Source: Vicia villosa
Lineage: Eukaryota; Streptophyta; Magnoliopsida; Fabales; Fabaceae
DNA length: 64,000 bases
Direction: 5' to 3'
Assembly (NCBI RefSeq): GCF_029867415.1
Contig: NC_081180.1
Coordinates: forward strand, 149,225,068-149,289,067
Under the pieces are notes generated by a model. The model was not told where the DNA came from. It saw nothing but the letters and a program-made list of their open reading frames with translations, and ran no database searches. Position numbers and translations under genes: made by a program. Below, piece by piece: positions 21,243-31,361 of the stretch. Numbering within the stretch: the first letter of the stretch is position 1; every line of letters starts with the position of its first letter.

Positions 21243-22152
21243 CGTGACAGACCTGTGCTGGTCCATTCTTAGCGAGTCGATCCTAGCCTTTGTTTGTTTC
21301 TTTTCTTTGGGTGTTTTTCTTTGTTTGTTTATATGCTTACATCCTGTGTATATATGTTTGCATATCATGTTTATTTCTGTTTGCATATCATATTTACTTT
21401 CCGCATGCATCTGGACTATATTATGGGTCCCCATGGGGACCACATATTTTCTCTGTTTGCAGGTTGGGTGGGATGTTCTATGAGGTAAAAGGCCCAATAC
21501 CCAGGCCATGAGTGATACCTTAGGAACTAGGAATAGAGTGGCCATGACGGACAGAAGACGTATGTCTGATTGCTCCGATCATGTATCAACGGGCAGAGCT
21601 TGGTTGAACGAGGCAATATCGTATGATTGCGCCTACTTTCAATCCTCTGTTGGCTTTTTGACCTACCATATACTAGATCCTACTTGTGAGAGGGGTTGGG
21701 AAATTTTGTTTTGCAGGAAAACATGCCTCCATCCTACCCTAAGCCATTCAGACTATCTATCATAATCAGCTATCATAATCAGCGTCGAACCTCTGAATCT
21801 GGAGGTTTGACCTTATGTGACTTATGCAAAGGTTATCTATCAGAATCAACGTCGAACCTCTGAATCTGGAGGGTTCGACCATCTTTGACTTATGCACAAG
21901 CTATTTATCCAGAGAGCAACGTCGAACCTCTGAATCTGGAGGATTCGACCGTAGTTATTGACCATGAGAAGCTGTTATCCAAGAGGCCTTAATCCTTGAT
22001 CTTGATTTATGCTGCATTTGCATCATAATTAACATTTTTGCATTCATGCATGTGCATCCATGGTTGCCAAGACTCTTACATTCCTCTCCATCAGATCAGT
22101 CAAGACGATTCCTCCACACCGATATCTGACAAGAGCTCACAGAAGAAGAATC
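21243..22152 (+). other. 5' untranslated leader before gag
   Basis: 910 bp with no convincing reading frame. Small open frames around 21244-21511 are T-rich and overlap in all three frames. In autonomous Ogre elements an extra ORF1 precedes gag; I see no trace of it here. The leader holds the hairpin trio at 21784-21949. Confidence 0.6.
21784..21949 (+). repeat. Three leader hairpins (GTCGAACCTC...GAGGTTCGAC)
   Basis: Near-identical inverted repeats at 21784-21811, 21851-21879 and 21921-21949. Each has an outer stem GTCGAACCTC, loop TGAATCTG and the complementary arm, with a wobble in unit 1 and a one-base bulge in units 2 and 3. Unit spacing is 67 and 70 bp. They lie between PBS and gag. 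Confidence 0.87.
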
Positions 22153-23783
22153 ATGGAGAACTATGAACAAGATCAAGCTGCCATTAGAGAAGAGATGGAT
22201 CAAATGAAAGGCAAGGTTGATGCTATTTTGGAAGCCCTCCAAGCTTTGAGAAATGAAAGGGTTCCTGTTGTGCAAGAGATTCCTGTTGTTGCTAATCAAC
22301 TTGCTGCTAGTCAACCTGAAGGCATTCAACATGTTGTCATTCCACCTTCTACTAATCCACCTGAGTTCCAACCAAGGACTAATGCTACCCTTGGAATGCC
22401 ATTTAGCTTCATGACTGCTGATACTCTTGGAGCTTCAAACCAAGAAGGACCTATGCCCGTAACTTCTGGAGTGCCAACTATGACTGGGTCTGCTTGCCCA
22501 TTACTCCACCTCCTCATACAGAGATTCCTTATCCTGCTTTTTGTGGTCCTCAGTTTGCTAATCCAGAAATGCATCCAATTCCAACCGTTGAAAGAGCTCA
22601 ACCTGTTGAGAGATCTGCTGAGAGGTACCAAATTCTTGAGGAGAGGATTCGAGCTATTGAAGGTTTTAGTGCCTATGGAATGGATGCCGAAGAGATGTGC
22701 CAAGTTCCTAATCTGGTTATTCCGCCCAAGTTCAAGACTCCCGACTTTCAGAAGTACAAGGGTTTAAGCTGTCCAAAGAGCCAAATCATCATGTACTATC
22801 GTAAGATGGCTTCTCACATTCACAATGAATCATTGCTCATCCATTGCTTTCAAGATAGCTTGTCTGGGGCATCTTTGAACTGGTATATGAATCTGGAGCA
22901 TAATAGAATCCTATCTTGGAAGGATTTGTCTGATGCCTTTCTCAAGCAATACCAATACAACATTGACATGGCACCGACTAGGTTGCAACTACAGAATCAG
23001 GTGCAAAGGACCAATGAGACATTCAAAGAATATGCCCAAAGGTGGAGAGAAATGGTTGCTCAGGTTAATCCACCACTTTCTGAATCCGAACTAGTTGATA
23101 TGTTCATGAATACTCTTCAGAGGCACTATTACGAAAGGATGGTGGGTAGTGTTTCTTCTGGCTTCTCCGATCTAGTCAGGATTGGTGAAAGAATTGAGAA
23201 TGGCTTGAAAATTGGTAAGATCCAGAATCCCGCCAATACTGCTGCTAATCAATATGGGTACAAGAAGCCTCAGGGTAATTTCATCAAGAAGAAAGAAGGC
23301 GAGACTAGTGCTGTTTCTACTCGAGATCAAGCTCCTTGCTATCAAGTGAACGCCACCGCTCCTCAAGCTTATGTGGCACCTGTTGGTCAGCAACCTTGGG
23401 TCCCTTATCAGCAATATGTTCAACAACAACAACAAGGTTATCAACAAAGACAAAGTCAACAGAGGCAGAATAGGCCAAAAAGGGTGTATGATCGTGTAGC
23501 AGTGTCTTATAGCCAACTTCTCGCTACCTTGCTCGACCTCAAACTGGTTCAATTAGCGGAAGCTAGGCCTCCTCCTGATCCCCTCCCTTCAAATTACAAG
23601 ATTAATGCCAAGTGTGAATTCCACTCAGGAGGATCTGGTCACACTACTGAAGAGTGCAGAGTTCTAAAAGACAAAGTTCAGGATCTGCTTGACGCAAAAG
23701 AGATTGCGTTTGCACCTGTGGCACCTAATGTGATCAACAATCCCATGCCACCTCACAATGGAGCTTCCACCAGTGGACCATGA
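22153..23783 (+). pseudogene. Ogre-type gag with one frameshift
   Basis: Start MENYEQDQAAIREEMDQ with a heptad-like N-terminus (MKGKVDAILEALQAL). The frame shifts at about 22490 and then continues open to the stop at 23783, giving about 542 residues in all. Recognisable parts are PPKFKTPDFQKYKG, SLSGASLNWYMNLE and FLKQYQYNIDMAPTRLQLQ (capsid-like core), a Gln-rich YQQYVQQQQQGYQQ stretch, YDRVAVSYSQLLATLLDL, and the zinc-binding CEFHSGGSGHTTEEC at 23613-23657. The end NNPMPPHNG is typical of Ogre gag. With only one lesion it decayed little compared with the Tat and Athila gags. It has no adjoining protease frame. Confidence 0.92.
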
Positions 23784-25784
23784 AGACTTTATGTTTTTCA
23801 AAGAACATTTCATTTGCATTAGAATAAGGCCAAGCTTGCCATTGTATAGATTTCTCTAGTATTTTCAATTGTACTAGTTTCGTTGTTATCAATTACTTAT
23901 CATTGTAAGAAACTCATTCTGTTCGAATAAATAAAAATAATGCAATATACATGTTTTTCTCAAATAATTTCATCTTTGTCATTATGTTCATTGATATTCA
24001 ACTCATTTGTCTTAAGCAACTAAAAAAGAGAATGATGAAAATAAAAAATACATGAACTACTAACTATATGCTTTTGGAGCAAAGATCCTGCTGACGATGT
24101 ACATGCATTTTTTCAATTCCTAAACACTGGAGTTATAAGGGAGTGAAACCCTCGTCAACCCCTTTGAGCCTAAGGAGTAGTAGTTTCTTTTCAAAAAATA
24201 ACAAAACCCCCAATCTTAACCAGGGGCAGGGTAGTCTTCAGTTAGTGCAACCGAGCGCTCAACTTTCAAGTATTCCATCAGAGGATCAATCATATCTCAC
24301 AACAAAAGAAGAAAAGCACAATCCACAATGGATGGCTCTCATTCACTAAGAAGAAGGCAGTCACAACCTTTTTCATGAAGGAAATCACAAAAGTCATACA
24401 ACTTGTTCCCGAACGAGACAAAAAATGAAAAAAATTATTAATAAAAAAAGAAAGAAACAATAGCCCGCTAAGTCAAAAAGAACGAAAAGATTGAAAGCAA
24501 ATGACTTAGGAAAAAATTAGGGCATATCCCGCTGGAGAACGGTAACCAAAATCAAAAGAAACTTTTTATCCAGGCAAAAGTTAGGGATAGCAAAAGGCAA
24601 AAGCAAAAGAAGAATCCTCCGAGGGACAAGTTGTTATGACCATCAACGAAAGCACCAAAGGGTGGTTGCCACCTCCATCAAAGCCATAAAGGATCCTCAT
24701 CCATCATAATCCTTCCTGAAAGGCGAATACTCGTGTCGAACTAACTGAACGTAGGACTGAAGAACATTACGAAGAAGGGGTGGGTTAAGTAGAACTCGAG
24801 CCTTTATCCCTTGTTTCTTAAACCGTGAACCCGACCACATTACAACCCTCAAAAGTCCTAATTGAAGCAGGGTTCGTTCCGAAAGCATACAAACTGTAAA
24901 AATCATGTCAAAACTGACTCCTAATGTTGCTTGTCATTTGTGTTAGTATCAGTACAACGTTTTGACAAATAAAAACTTTTCTTTTGAGATTAACATGTGC
25001 ATTGCATTCTCATTATCTTTTTCAAAACAGAATTGTCTCTAATTTGAAAGTAAGCACTTGATACCAAGGAAAGTCTACATTGAAGTTCCATTAAGTAATC
25101 TTACAAGAGCAAAGGTTGGTCATCCATTGAGCAAATCTCTGAAGAACCCATTTGGTGGAAGAGTTCCTTTCAATCTGGGGCATTCATCCCTTGATCAACA
25201 CTGGGGCAGACCATTGCAAATCTCCATGATTCAAGCATTATCAAAGTTCTATCTCAAGAGATCATACAAGCTGGGGCAAGCTAGTAACAAGTCATTTATT
25301 CATCTTCAAGCAAGTGTCAGATGTCAAGACAGGTGTCGAGGAGTCAAGTCAAACACCTCACCCTCACCAATTCTATCCTTCAAGCAATAACCTTCCCGCA
25401 AGGGTACCTGTTATCCATTATCCACATCTTAGAAACATTCATAATCATACATGCATCATGCATATCATTGCATTCACACGAAACAATGATCCAATCATCA
25501 ATAAAGAAGGGGCATCCACCCTACCTAGATTCTCAAATAGAGTTTCAGAACTCCACCTAATCTATTCCACAAAGCAGAAACCCTGATCAATTAGTACACT
25601 ACATATAGAATTCATTGCATTACATCTCCAGAAGTGCATAAAACAAATCAAACATTGCATATGAAGCATAAGCCAAGTTACTCATCAGATGGGCTCTCTA
25701 CAAGTATTCAATTAATATTCCACTGTATCACTCAGAGTTACCATTGTGGTGTCATCTCCCAAAGTTAATCATGTTCATGTTTCT
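23784..25784 (+). other. Non-coding interior replacing pol, block shared with 38902 element
   Basis: About 2.0 kb with no domain in any frame. From 24070 to about 24905 it aligns by eye with 43995-44800 of the other pol-less element. Shared words include CTCGTCAACCCCTTTGAGCC, GGGGCAGGGTAGT, AGGCAAAAGTTAGGGATA and GTGAACCYGACCACRTTACA. Such a block follows the integrase stop in Ogre relatives, which suggests that pol was removed and the post-pol part kept (inference). Confidence 0.7.
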
Positions 25785-26705
25785 TCAACCCAGAGTTGAT
25801 GTTTTTTGTGTTCAACCCAGAGTTGACTTTTCTCTCATCTTTTAACCCCGAGTTAATTATATCTTCCCACTCAACCCAGAGTTGATGGTTATCTTTTGTT
25901 CTTCCCCACTCAACCCAGAATTGACGGTTATCTTTTCTCCTTTCCCACTCAACCCAGAGTTGACGGTTATCTTTTATTCAACCCAGAGTTGATCATTTCC
26001 TTTTCCCTCTCACCCAGAGTTGACAGACATTTCTTTTCTACTTCCCACTCAACCCAGAGTTGACGGTTATCTCTTGTTCTTTTTCCCTCTCAACACAGAG
26101 TTGACGGTTATCTTTTGTCCTTTCCCACTCAACCCAGAGTTGACGGTTATCCTTTGTTCAATCCAGAATTGATTCCTTTTCCCACTCGACCCAGAGTCGA
26201 CAGTTATCTTTTATCTTTTCCCATTCAACCCAGAGTTGACGGTTACTTCTTTCTCAACCCAGAGTTGACGGTTATCTTCTTTATTTCCCACTCAACCCAG
26301 AGTTGACAATTATCTTTTTTTATTTCCCTCTCAACCCAGAGTTGACGGTTATCTCTTGTCTTTCCCACTCAACCCAGAGTTGACGGTTATTCCTAATTGT
26401 TCATCTTTCCTCTTTCAACCCAGAGTTGAATTACCTTCTCTCAACCCAGAGTTGATGTCTACCCATTGTCTTCAACCCAGAGTTTATTTTCTTTTCTTCT
26501 TCTTCAATCCAGAGTTAATATCCATATCTTGTCCCATTAATACCGATATCCCTTTCCGTTCTCAACCCAGAGTCGATGTTCACCTCCTATTCAACCCCGA
26601 GTTGACTTCCCTTTATTCTTCGACCCAGAGTTGATCTACTTTTCTCTTCAAGAGTCGAGGTTTATTTTTCTAACCCAGAGTTATTTTGTTCAATCCAAAA
26701 TTGAA
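25785..26705 (+). repeat. Hairpin minisatellite, unit core TCAAC-CCAGA-GTTGA
   Basis: Roughly 30 units, mostly 28-45 bp apart, often followed by CGGTTATCTTTT. Each core is a 5-bp stem with the loop CCAGA. Several variants keep pairing by change on both sides: TTAAC/GTTAA (25842-25856), TCAAT/ATTGA (26158-26172), TCGAC/GTCGA (26186-26200) and TTCAAT/ATTGAA (26689-26705). A few units have mismatches. The open frames across it (QPRVDGY, NPELT) are repeat translation, not protein. Confidence 0.93.
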
Positions 26706-26862
26706 ACATTTTTCCCCAGTGGAATTGACACCATCTTTTCCCTAGTGGATCCTATATCCCATCTTCCCTCAGGCAAATTTTTAGGTTCTTTTGATATTTA
26801 ATCTTCTTCTACCTTGAATGATCGAAAGGCTAGCGCCAATCTCACCTTCAGGTTCAAGATGA
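26706..26862 (+). other. Spacer between minisatellite and PPT
   Basis: 157 bp, T- and C-rich. I see nothing specific beyond TTCCCTCAGG-type words. Confidence 0.4.
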
Positions 26863-26875
26863 TTAATGGGGCAGC
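26863..26875 (+). promoter_or_regulatory. Polypurine tract
   Basis: TTAATGGGGCAGC directly before the TG of the 3' LTR. The 38902 element has TAGGGGCATC in the same place. Confidence 0.75.
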
Positions 26876-29800
26876 TGTTGCACCCCAAAATTTGCCCTCC
26901 AAATTTACTTATAATTAACTTATTGCTTTGTAATCATTTGCATCTTACATCATAAATAAATGCATTTATTTAATCAATATATCAGGTAGAGGATCAACGA
27001 TATTGTTGACTTGGAAGTTATTATTGCTTTAGATTTTTTCACCGAAAAAACCTTCAATTGAGTCCTATTCAAAACCTATTCAAAAAAAAAAAAAAACTGA
27101 TCTAAGTTCAACCAATTTTGTTCCTGTTCAAATTTACGTCATTCATTTATATTTCTTCATATAAAGTACCCAATTCCACTGGTTTATCACCATTGTCCAT
27201 TTAACAAGCTATTTGGCAAGTCCCATACTTTATCACAAAGAAAAATCTCATTACAGTATTCAAATTCCACTACAAAGGTCTTCATTACATGCATAGAAAT
27301 TCATAAGAAAAACAGGCCTATATCTATATTATATTCCAGACCAAGTCCTCTCTTCAAAGTCGTCTCCAAGTCCTCTACATGGGCCAAGTAATTCCGAATG
27401 TGTACCGAGGATCGAAATCATTCCTGCAACAACAAACAATACAGTCAATTACCTCAGATCCAGTTAACTTAAACCTATCCTGCATAAGATATAAGGCTGC
27501 AAATCTAAAAGAAAAAAAGTCAGCTTTACATTCCCAAATTTACACCCATTCAAACCACCTTTAACAGCATGTTGTGACCAATTTACATCAGAAAAAAAAG
27601 AGAAAAAAAACCAAATGCCAAACATTTCATAACCTTCAGCTCCTAACCTCTAACTTCAAAAACAGTTACCATCCTAACTCCCAACCAAGTTTTTAACAGT
27701 CCCTAACATAATTTTCTTTCAAATCCCACAACTGTGAGCAACTAATCTATCCTATCAATTCCAAACAGTTTCTAACCTCTAATTAAACTAAACCTAGTTC
27801 TAACCATTCATAACTACCAAAACAGAAACAACAGTTTCTCTAACCGATTCCTAACTGTCACATAGCAAACTTAAAACAGAATAACTAACTTACTAACAGT
27901 TCCAACAAACTTTCAACATTCTAACCAATTAGTTACATCCCTATAACTAACTTCCAAAATCAGTTACAAACTCTAACTATACTAACAGTTTCAACTGAAC
28001 AGAGCTATGAGATTACAACTGAATAACAGAAATTTGAGCTGGAACTAACCTCTATATAACAGAGCCTTCATCACTAATTCAGCTCTCTCTCTCTATTCAT
28101 CATTCACCAACTCCTGCAACTTCACGAATCTTCCATAGCTTCGACCTTCATAACCTCATCATTTTCAATTCATCTCAGCATCTTCTTCAATGTTCCCTGC
28201 AACAACATCAATACCACAATCCTGAGAAAGAGAGAGAAGAAGAAGGAATCGAAAGAAGAAGAAGGAATCGAAAGAAGAAGAAGAAGAGCAAGGAATGACC
28301 TTGAATTGAGTCGGTGCCTCCGATATTTTCTTCTCCCTTTGAGCATATTGAAGAGTCTCCACCACCAGTAAGTTCCAAAGATGCTTCCGATTCATCAATT
28401 TCTCTACTTGTTCTTATTATCATGTTGATTCTTGAGGGACATAGAATGTGAATATTCCGTTGGTTACCTTGATCCAGATACAACGAGCTTTCAGCTTCGT
28501 TTCGTGATTTCTAGGTTTTTCTGTTAGGGTTAGATTTAGGGAAAACGAATTGAAAACGGGAGAGACATCGGAGAGGACTGATAGAGGATAAGGTTGAGAG
28601 TTGAGGCGAGGGAGTTTCGCGGTTCGATTCACGGCGGCGCTGTGTTTGTTTGGTCGGAGAATGGGGAGAGCGTCGTCGCCGTTTTGAGAAGAGAGGGGTT
28701 TGGGTGAGGTTGAAACGTGTTATCTGAATCGTCACATTGCAAACCTAATTTCCCTTTTTTTATTCACTTAATCAATTTGTTTTATTTTTAATTAAAATCT
28801 GAATAATAAATCTGGTGTGGATCAATCTAGATCAAGCATTAGGCTGAATTGCTGATCACACCCCCTGGGCCCAACATCTTCCTTTTGGCACAAAATCTGA
28901 TAACATAAACATTCCTGGGGCCAACTCTGGTTAGGCCTTGCGCCCATGCTGCTAATTGCACCTTAACTTCAGTTCTCACCCCCTGTTCATGTTAAGATTT
29001 AGGTTTTTTACTTAGATTTTCCATTTCTTCTTAAGCAATAAATCATAAAATTTTTATGAAGTTTTAATATAATTTTGACATAGAAAATATACATAAAATA
29101 TTAGTTTTCTTTAGGCTAATCATTTTAATTTCTTTTGTTCAAATTAGAATTCATATTCCTTTTAAAAAATCAATAAAAATAATAGTCCTTTTAATTCGAT
29201 TTTGCACCATATTTTGCATCATTTGCTTTGATGTTTTGTACTATATTTCAAGTCATCTTTAAGTCATTGTTTGTACCAAATTTGTATCATGCTTACTTGT
29301 GATTTTTGCTTGTAATTTCACTTGTTTGTTCCTTTAGATTTAGGACCTATAATATCTTCATAACCATTAGACTTAGTCTTTTTCCTTAAAATCCTAACAC
29401 TTAGGTATAATCACAACATTAGGCTAGTTTTTCATTTTAGGCTAGTTTTTCTTCCCTTTTTTCTATTCAACTTTTAAAACACTTAAAAAAGGATGACGCG
29501 AATCATGTCAATACTTCTTTTTTTCATAGTAGAAAAAAATGATTGGGGCGTAGGCCCCGATGTACGTTCTTTTCTACTTAGTGGGAGAAATGATTGAGGT
29601 GTAGGCCTCGATGTATGTTCTTACCCGCTATTTAGAGAAATGATTGAGGCGTAGGCTTTGATGTATTTCTCTAATCTCTAAACACTTAAACTTTTAAGGC
29701 ATGATTCAAGTCACAAATTAATTTCCCTTAAAAGACACCCAACCAAAAATATTTCAAAACATCTAATAAAGGCTCAGACCTAAACAAAGTAAGGAAGTGA

Positions 29801-30383
29801 TGCGAAGCCTTGTAGTGGGTTTTGTCCATCATGGAATTACACTTAAAAAACACAAACCAATCATCTCTCTTCTTTCTCTTGCCTTCAGGGCATTCTTTCT
29901 CTTAATCGGACATGTTATTTCCGCTCCATTCCCAGCTTAAGACTCCAGAGGTCGAGCAGCGGAGTGCGAATGTAACTGTTCAACTAAAAAACACAAAAAC
30001 AAACAAAAACATATGAGCCGAACTACAGCGCTCTGATTCCTGAAAAGGATACGTAGACATTAGGTCGCGGGGCCTAAGCAAGCACAATTATTTATAAACC
30101 TTTTTTTCCCGTGTTTCTTTTTCTTTCATTTGCATGCATTCCCTTTGCATTAAGCTATAGATTTACACACCCTTTAGATAGCAACAAACATAGGTGGATA
30201 TCATCGAGTACGATGGGCGTGAGGGGTGCTAGTACCTTCCCCTCGCGTAACCGACTTCTTACCCGATATTTGGTCGCAAGACCTTTCCTTATCCTTTCTT
30301 TATTCCAGGCTTTCTGATATTTTTTTCCCTTATGGGATAAATATATTGGTGGCGACTCTGTTCTTTTTCGCGAGCGTGCGACA
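26876..30383 (+). repeat. 3' LTR of Ogre-derived element (3,508 bp)
   Basis: Same ends as the 5' copy. It lacks about 235 bp present in the 5' LTR (after CATTCACCAAC at about 28104) and has a short CT tract. The U5 hairpins recur at 29542-29561, 29593-29612 and 29643-29662; unit 2 has a C-to-T change that turns a C-G pair into a T-G wobble. Confidence 0.93.
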
Positions 30384-30518
30384 GGAGGGAATCTAGCCAT
30401 GATATCGCTCTATCTCTGAAGGAAAAAGTGAATAAACGCAAACGTATTGCCTCTGAAGGAATGCCATTGGATTTCAATGTGTCAGCTAGTTGAATGAACA
30501 CTTTTAAGTTTTGGTTTG
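30384..30518 (-). pseudogene. Athila gag N-terminal core, right piece
   Basis: Begins with the second GGAGG copy. Minus frame reads NLKVFIQLADTLKSNGIPSE then AIRLRLFTFSFRDRAISWLD. This is the gag core that precedes ITTWKDLKKVFLARYF at 17450 in Athila proteins. The Ogre-derived element thus split one gag gene. The right end is cut by the Tat LTR at 30519. Confidence 0.88.
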
Positions 30519-30931
30519 TGTTCTGGACCGGCCCAATCTAATCAATTGGGCCATTCCCGCCTTCGGCCCAATATACGTCAGATCCCACGTGGCCATTTCC
30601 ATCCGACCAGACCGAGAAAATTCGCCTAGTAACCGACCACGAGGATCCCTCGTGCTCGGCAAACAACCAGTCCACGCATCTCCTAAATATCCGCCCCAGA
30701 AGGAGGAGTCTAATCCGCTCAAAAACATCCTATAAATAGCCCTCTACATACAGAGGGCAAGGTAATCTCTTTCTTACCGAAAAAAACTCTCTCACTTTGT
30801 TGTACCTTGTGGAATATATACTTACTTTGGCATCGGAGTGCCTTGCAGGTACAACAACTTTTTCCCTTCTCAACCGCTCGGAACTTCAAGCCTTCATTGT
30901 TGCTACCCATCTAATCTGCTCGGTAAGATCA
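30519..30931 (+). repeat. 5' LTR of second Tat element (413 bp)
   Basis: Starts TGTTCTGGACC and ends GGTAAGATCA. TATA-like CCTATAAATAGCC at about 30729-30741. It shares the GGCATCGGAGTGCCTTGCAG block with the 421-bp LTRs but is clearly more diverged from them than they are from each other. Confidence 0.9.
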
Positions 30932-30949
30932 GTGGCGCCGTCTGTGGGA
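30932..30949 (+). promoter_or_regulatory. Primer binding site of second Tat element
   Basis: GTGGCGCCGTCTGTGGGA right after the LTR end, identical to the minus-strand PBS at 13536-13553. Confidence 0.82.
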
Positions 30950-31047
30950 AAATCTAGCTCCCCCGTTCCTTATTCTTGCACTTTCTTGATCCGTTCTTGC
31001 CTCCTGCAAGAAAACGAGGAACCAAAGCTCTAATCAAATCATCACTC

Positions 31048-31261
31048 ATGGCCGGCAATAACGAAGATCCCTCTTCAACAGACGTTGCAATACTCAAGAA
31101 AAACGACGTCTCTATCGTTACACCTCCGAGAAACACCATCCCTCGAGACGGTGTCACAGCGTCCCCTTCCCCAAAAGATCTCCAAGATGATCAATTCCAT
31201 CGCTTCGAAGATACGAGCGGGAAGGTGTTTACGGTGATTTCTGGTAAACAACCGCTAGTCT
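31048..31261 (+). pseudogene. Tat gag N-terminus, partial
   Basis: ATG at 31048 opens MAGNNEDPSSTDVAIL, then PRNTIPRDGVTASPSPKDL, parallel to the N-terminus at 13441. The frame is open to the gap. The peptide after DTSGK no longer resembles the other copy, so a rearrangement may begin before the Ns. Not enough remains to judge whether it is intact. Confidence 0.75.
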
Positions 31262-31361
31262 NNNNNNNNNNNNNNNNNNNNNNNNNNNNNNNNNNNNNNN
31301 NNNNNNNNNNNNNNNNNNNNNNNNNNNNNNNNNNNNNNNNNNNNNNNNNNNNNNNNNNNNN
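31262..31361. other. Assembly gap (100 N)
   Basis: Exactly 100 N, the usual placeholder for a gap of unknown length. Left flank is Tat gag, right flank is a plant-mobile-domain pseudogene. Confidence 0.98.

Larger units (their letters stand above)
17451..30383 (+). mobile_element. Pol-less Ogre-derived LTR element (gag only)
   Basis: 12,933 bp with LTRs at 17451-21222 and 26876-30383, PBS at 21225, gag at 22153-23783 and PPT at 26863-26875. It is flanked by GGAGG duplications. Gag is clearly of the Ogre type. No protease, RT, RNase H or integrase is present in the 3.1 kb between gag and the 3' LTR. That space holds a block shared with the element at 38902 and a hairpin minisatellite. It would need Pol from another element to move. 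The two LTRs are very similar apart from one 235-bp deletion and a microsatellite change, so the insertion is recent relative to the decayed Athila host. Confidence 0.92.
30519..31261 (+). mobile_element. Second Tat element, 5' end, cut by assembly gap
   Basis: LTR, PBS and gag start in plus orientation, of the same family as the element at 71-13974. Everything after 31261 is hidden by N, and the sequence after the gap is unrelated, so the 3' part is missing from this window. Confidence 0.88.

Noticed and set aside
26115..26634. Open frames rich in QPRVD and NPEL
   Set aside because: Translation of the hairpin minisatellite; adjacent units fall into different frames.
25785..26705. Possible CRISPR-like repeat-spacer array
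   Set aside because: Hairpin repeats with variable spacers recall CRISPR, but the units vary, the spacers are related pyrimidine-rich sequence, and the setting is a plant LTR element without cas genes.
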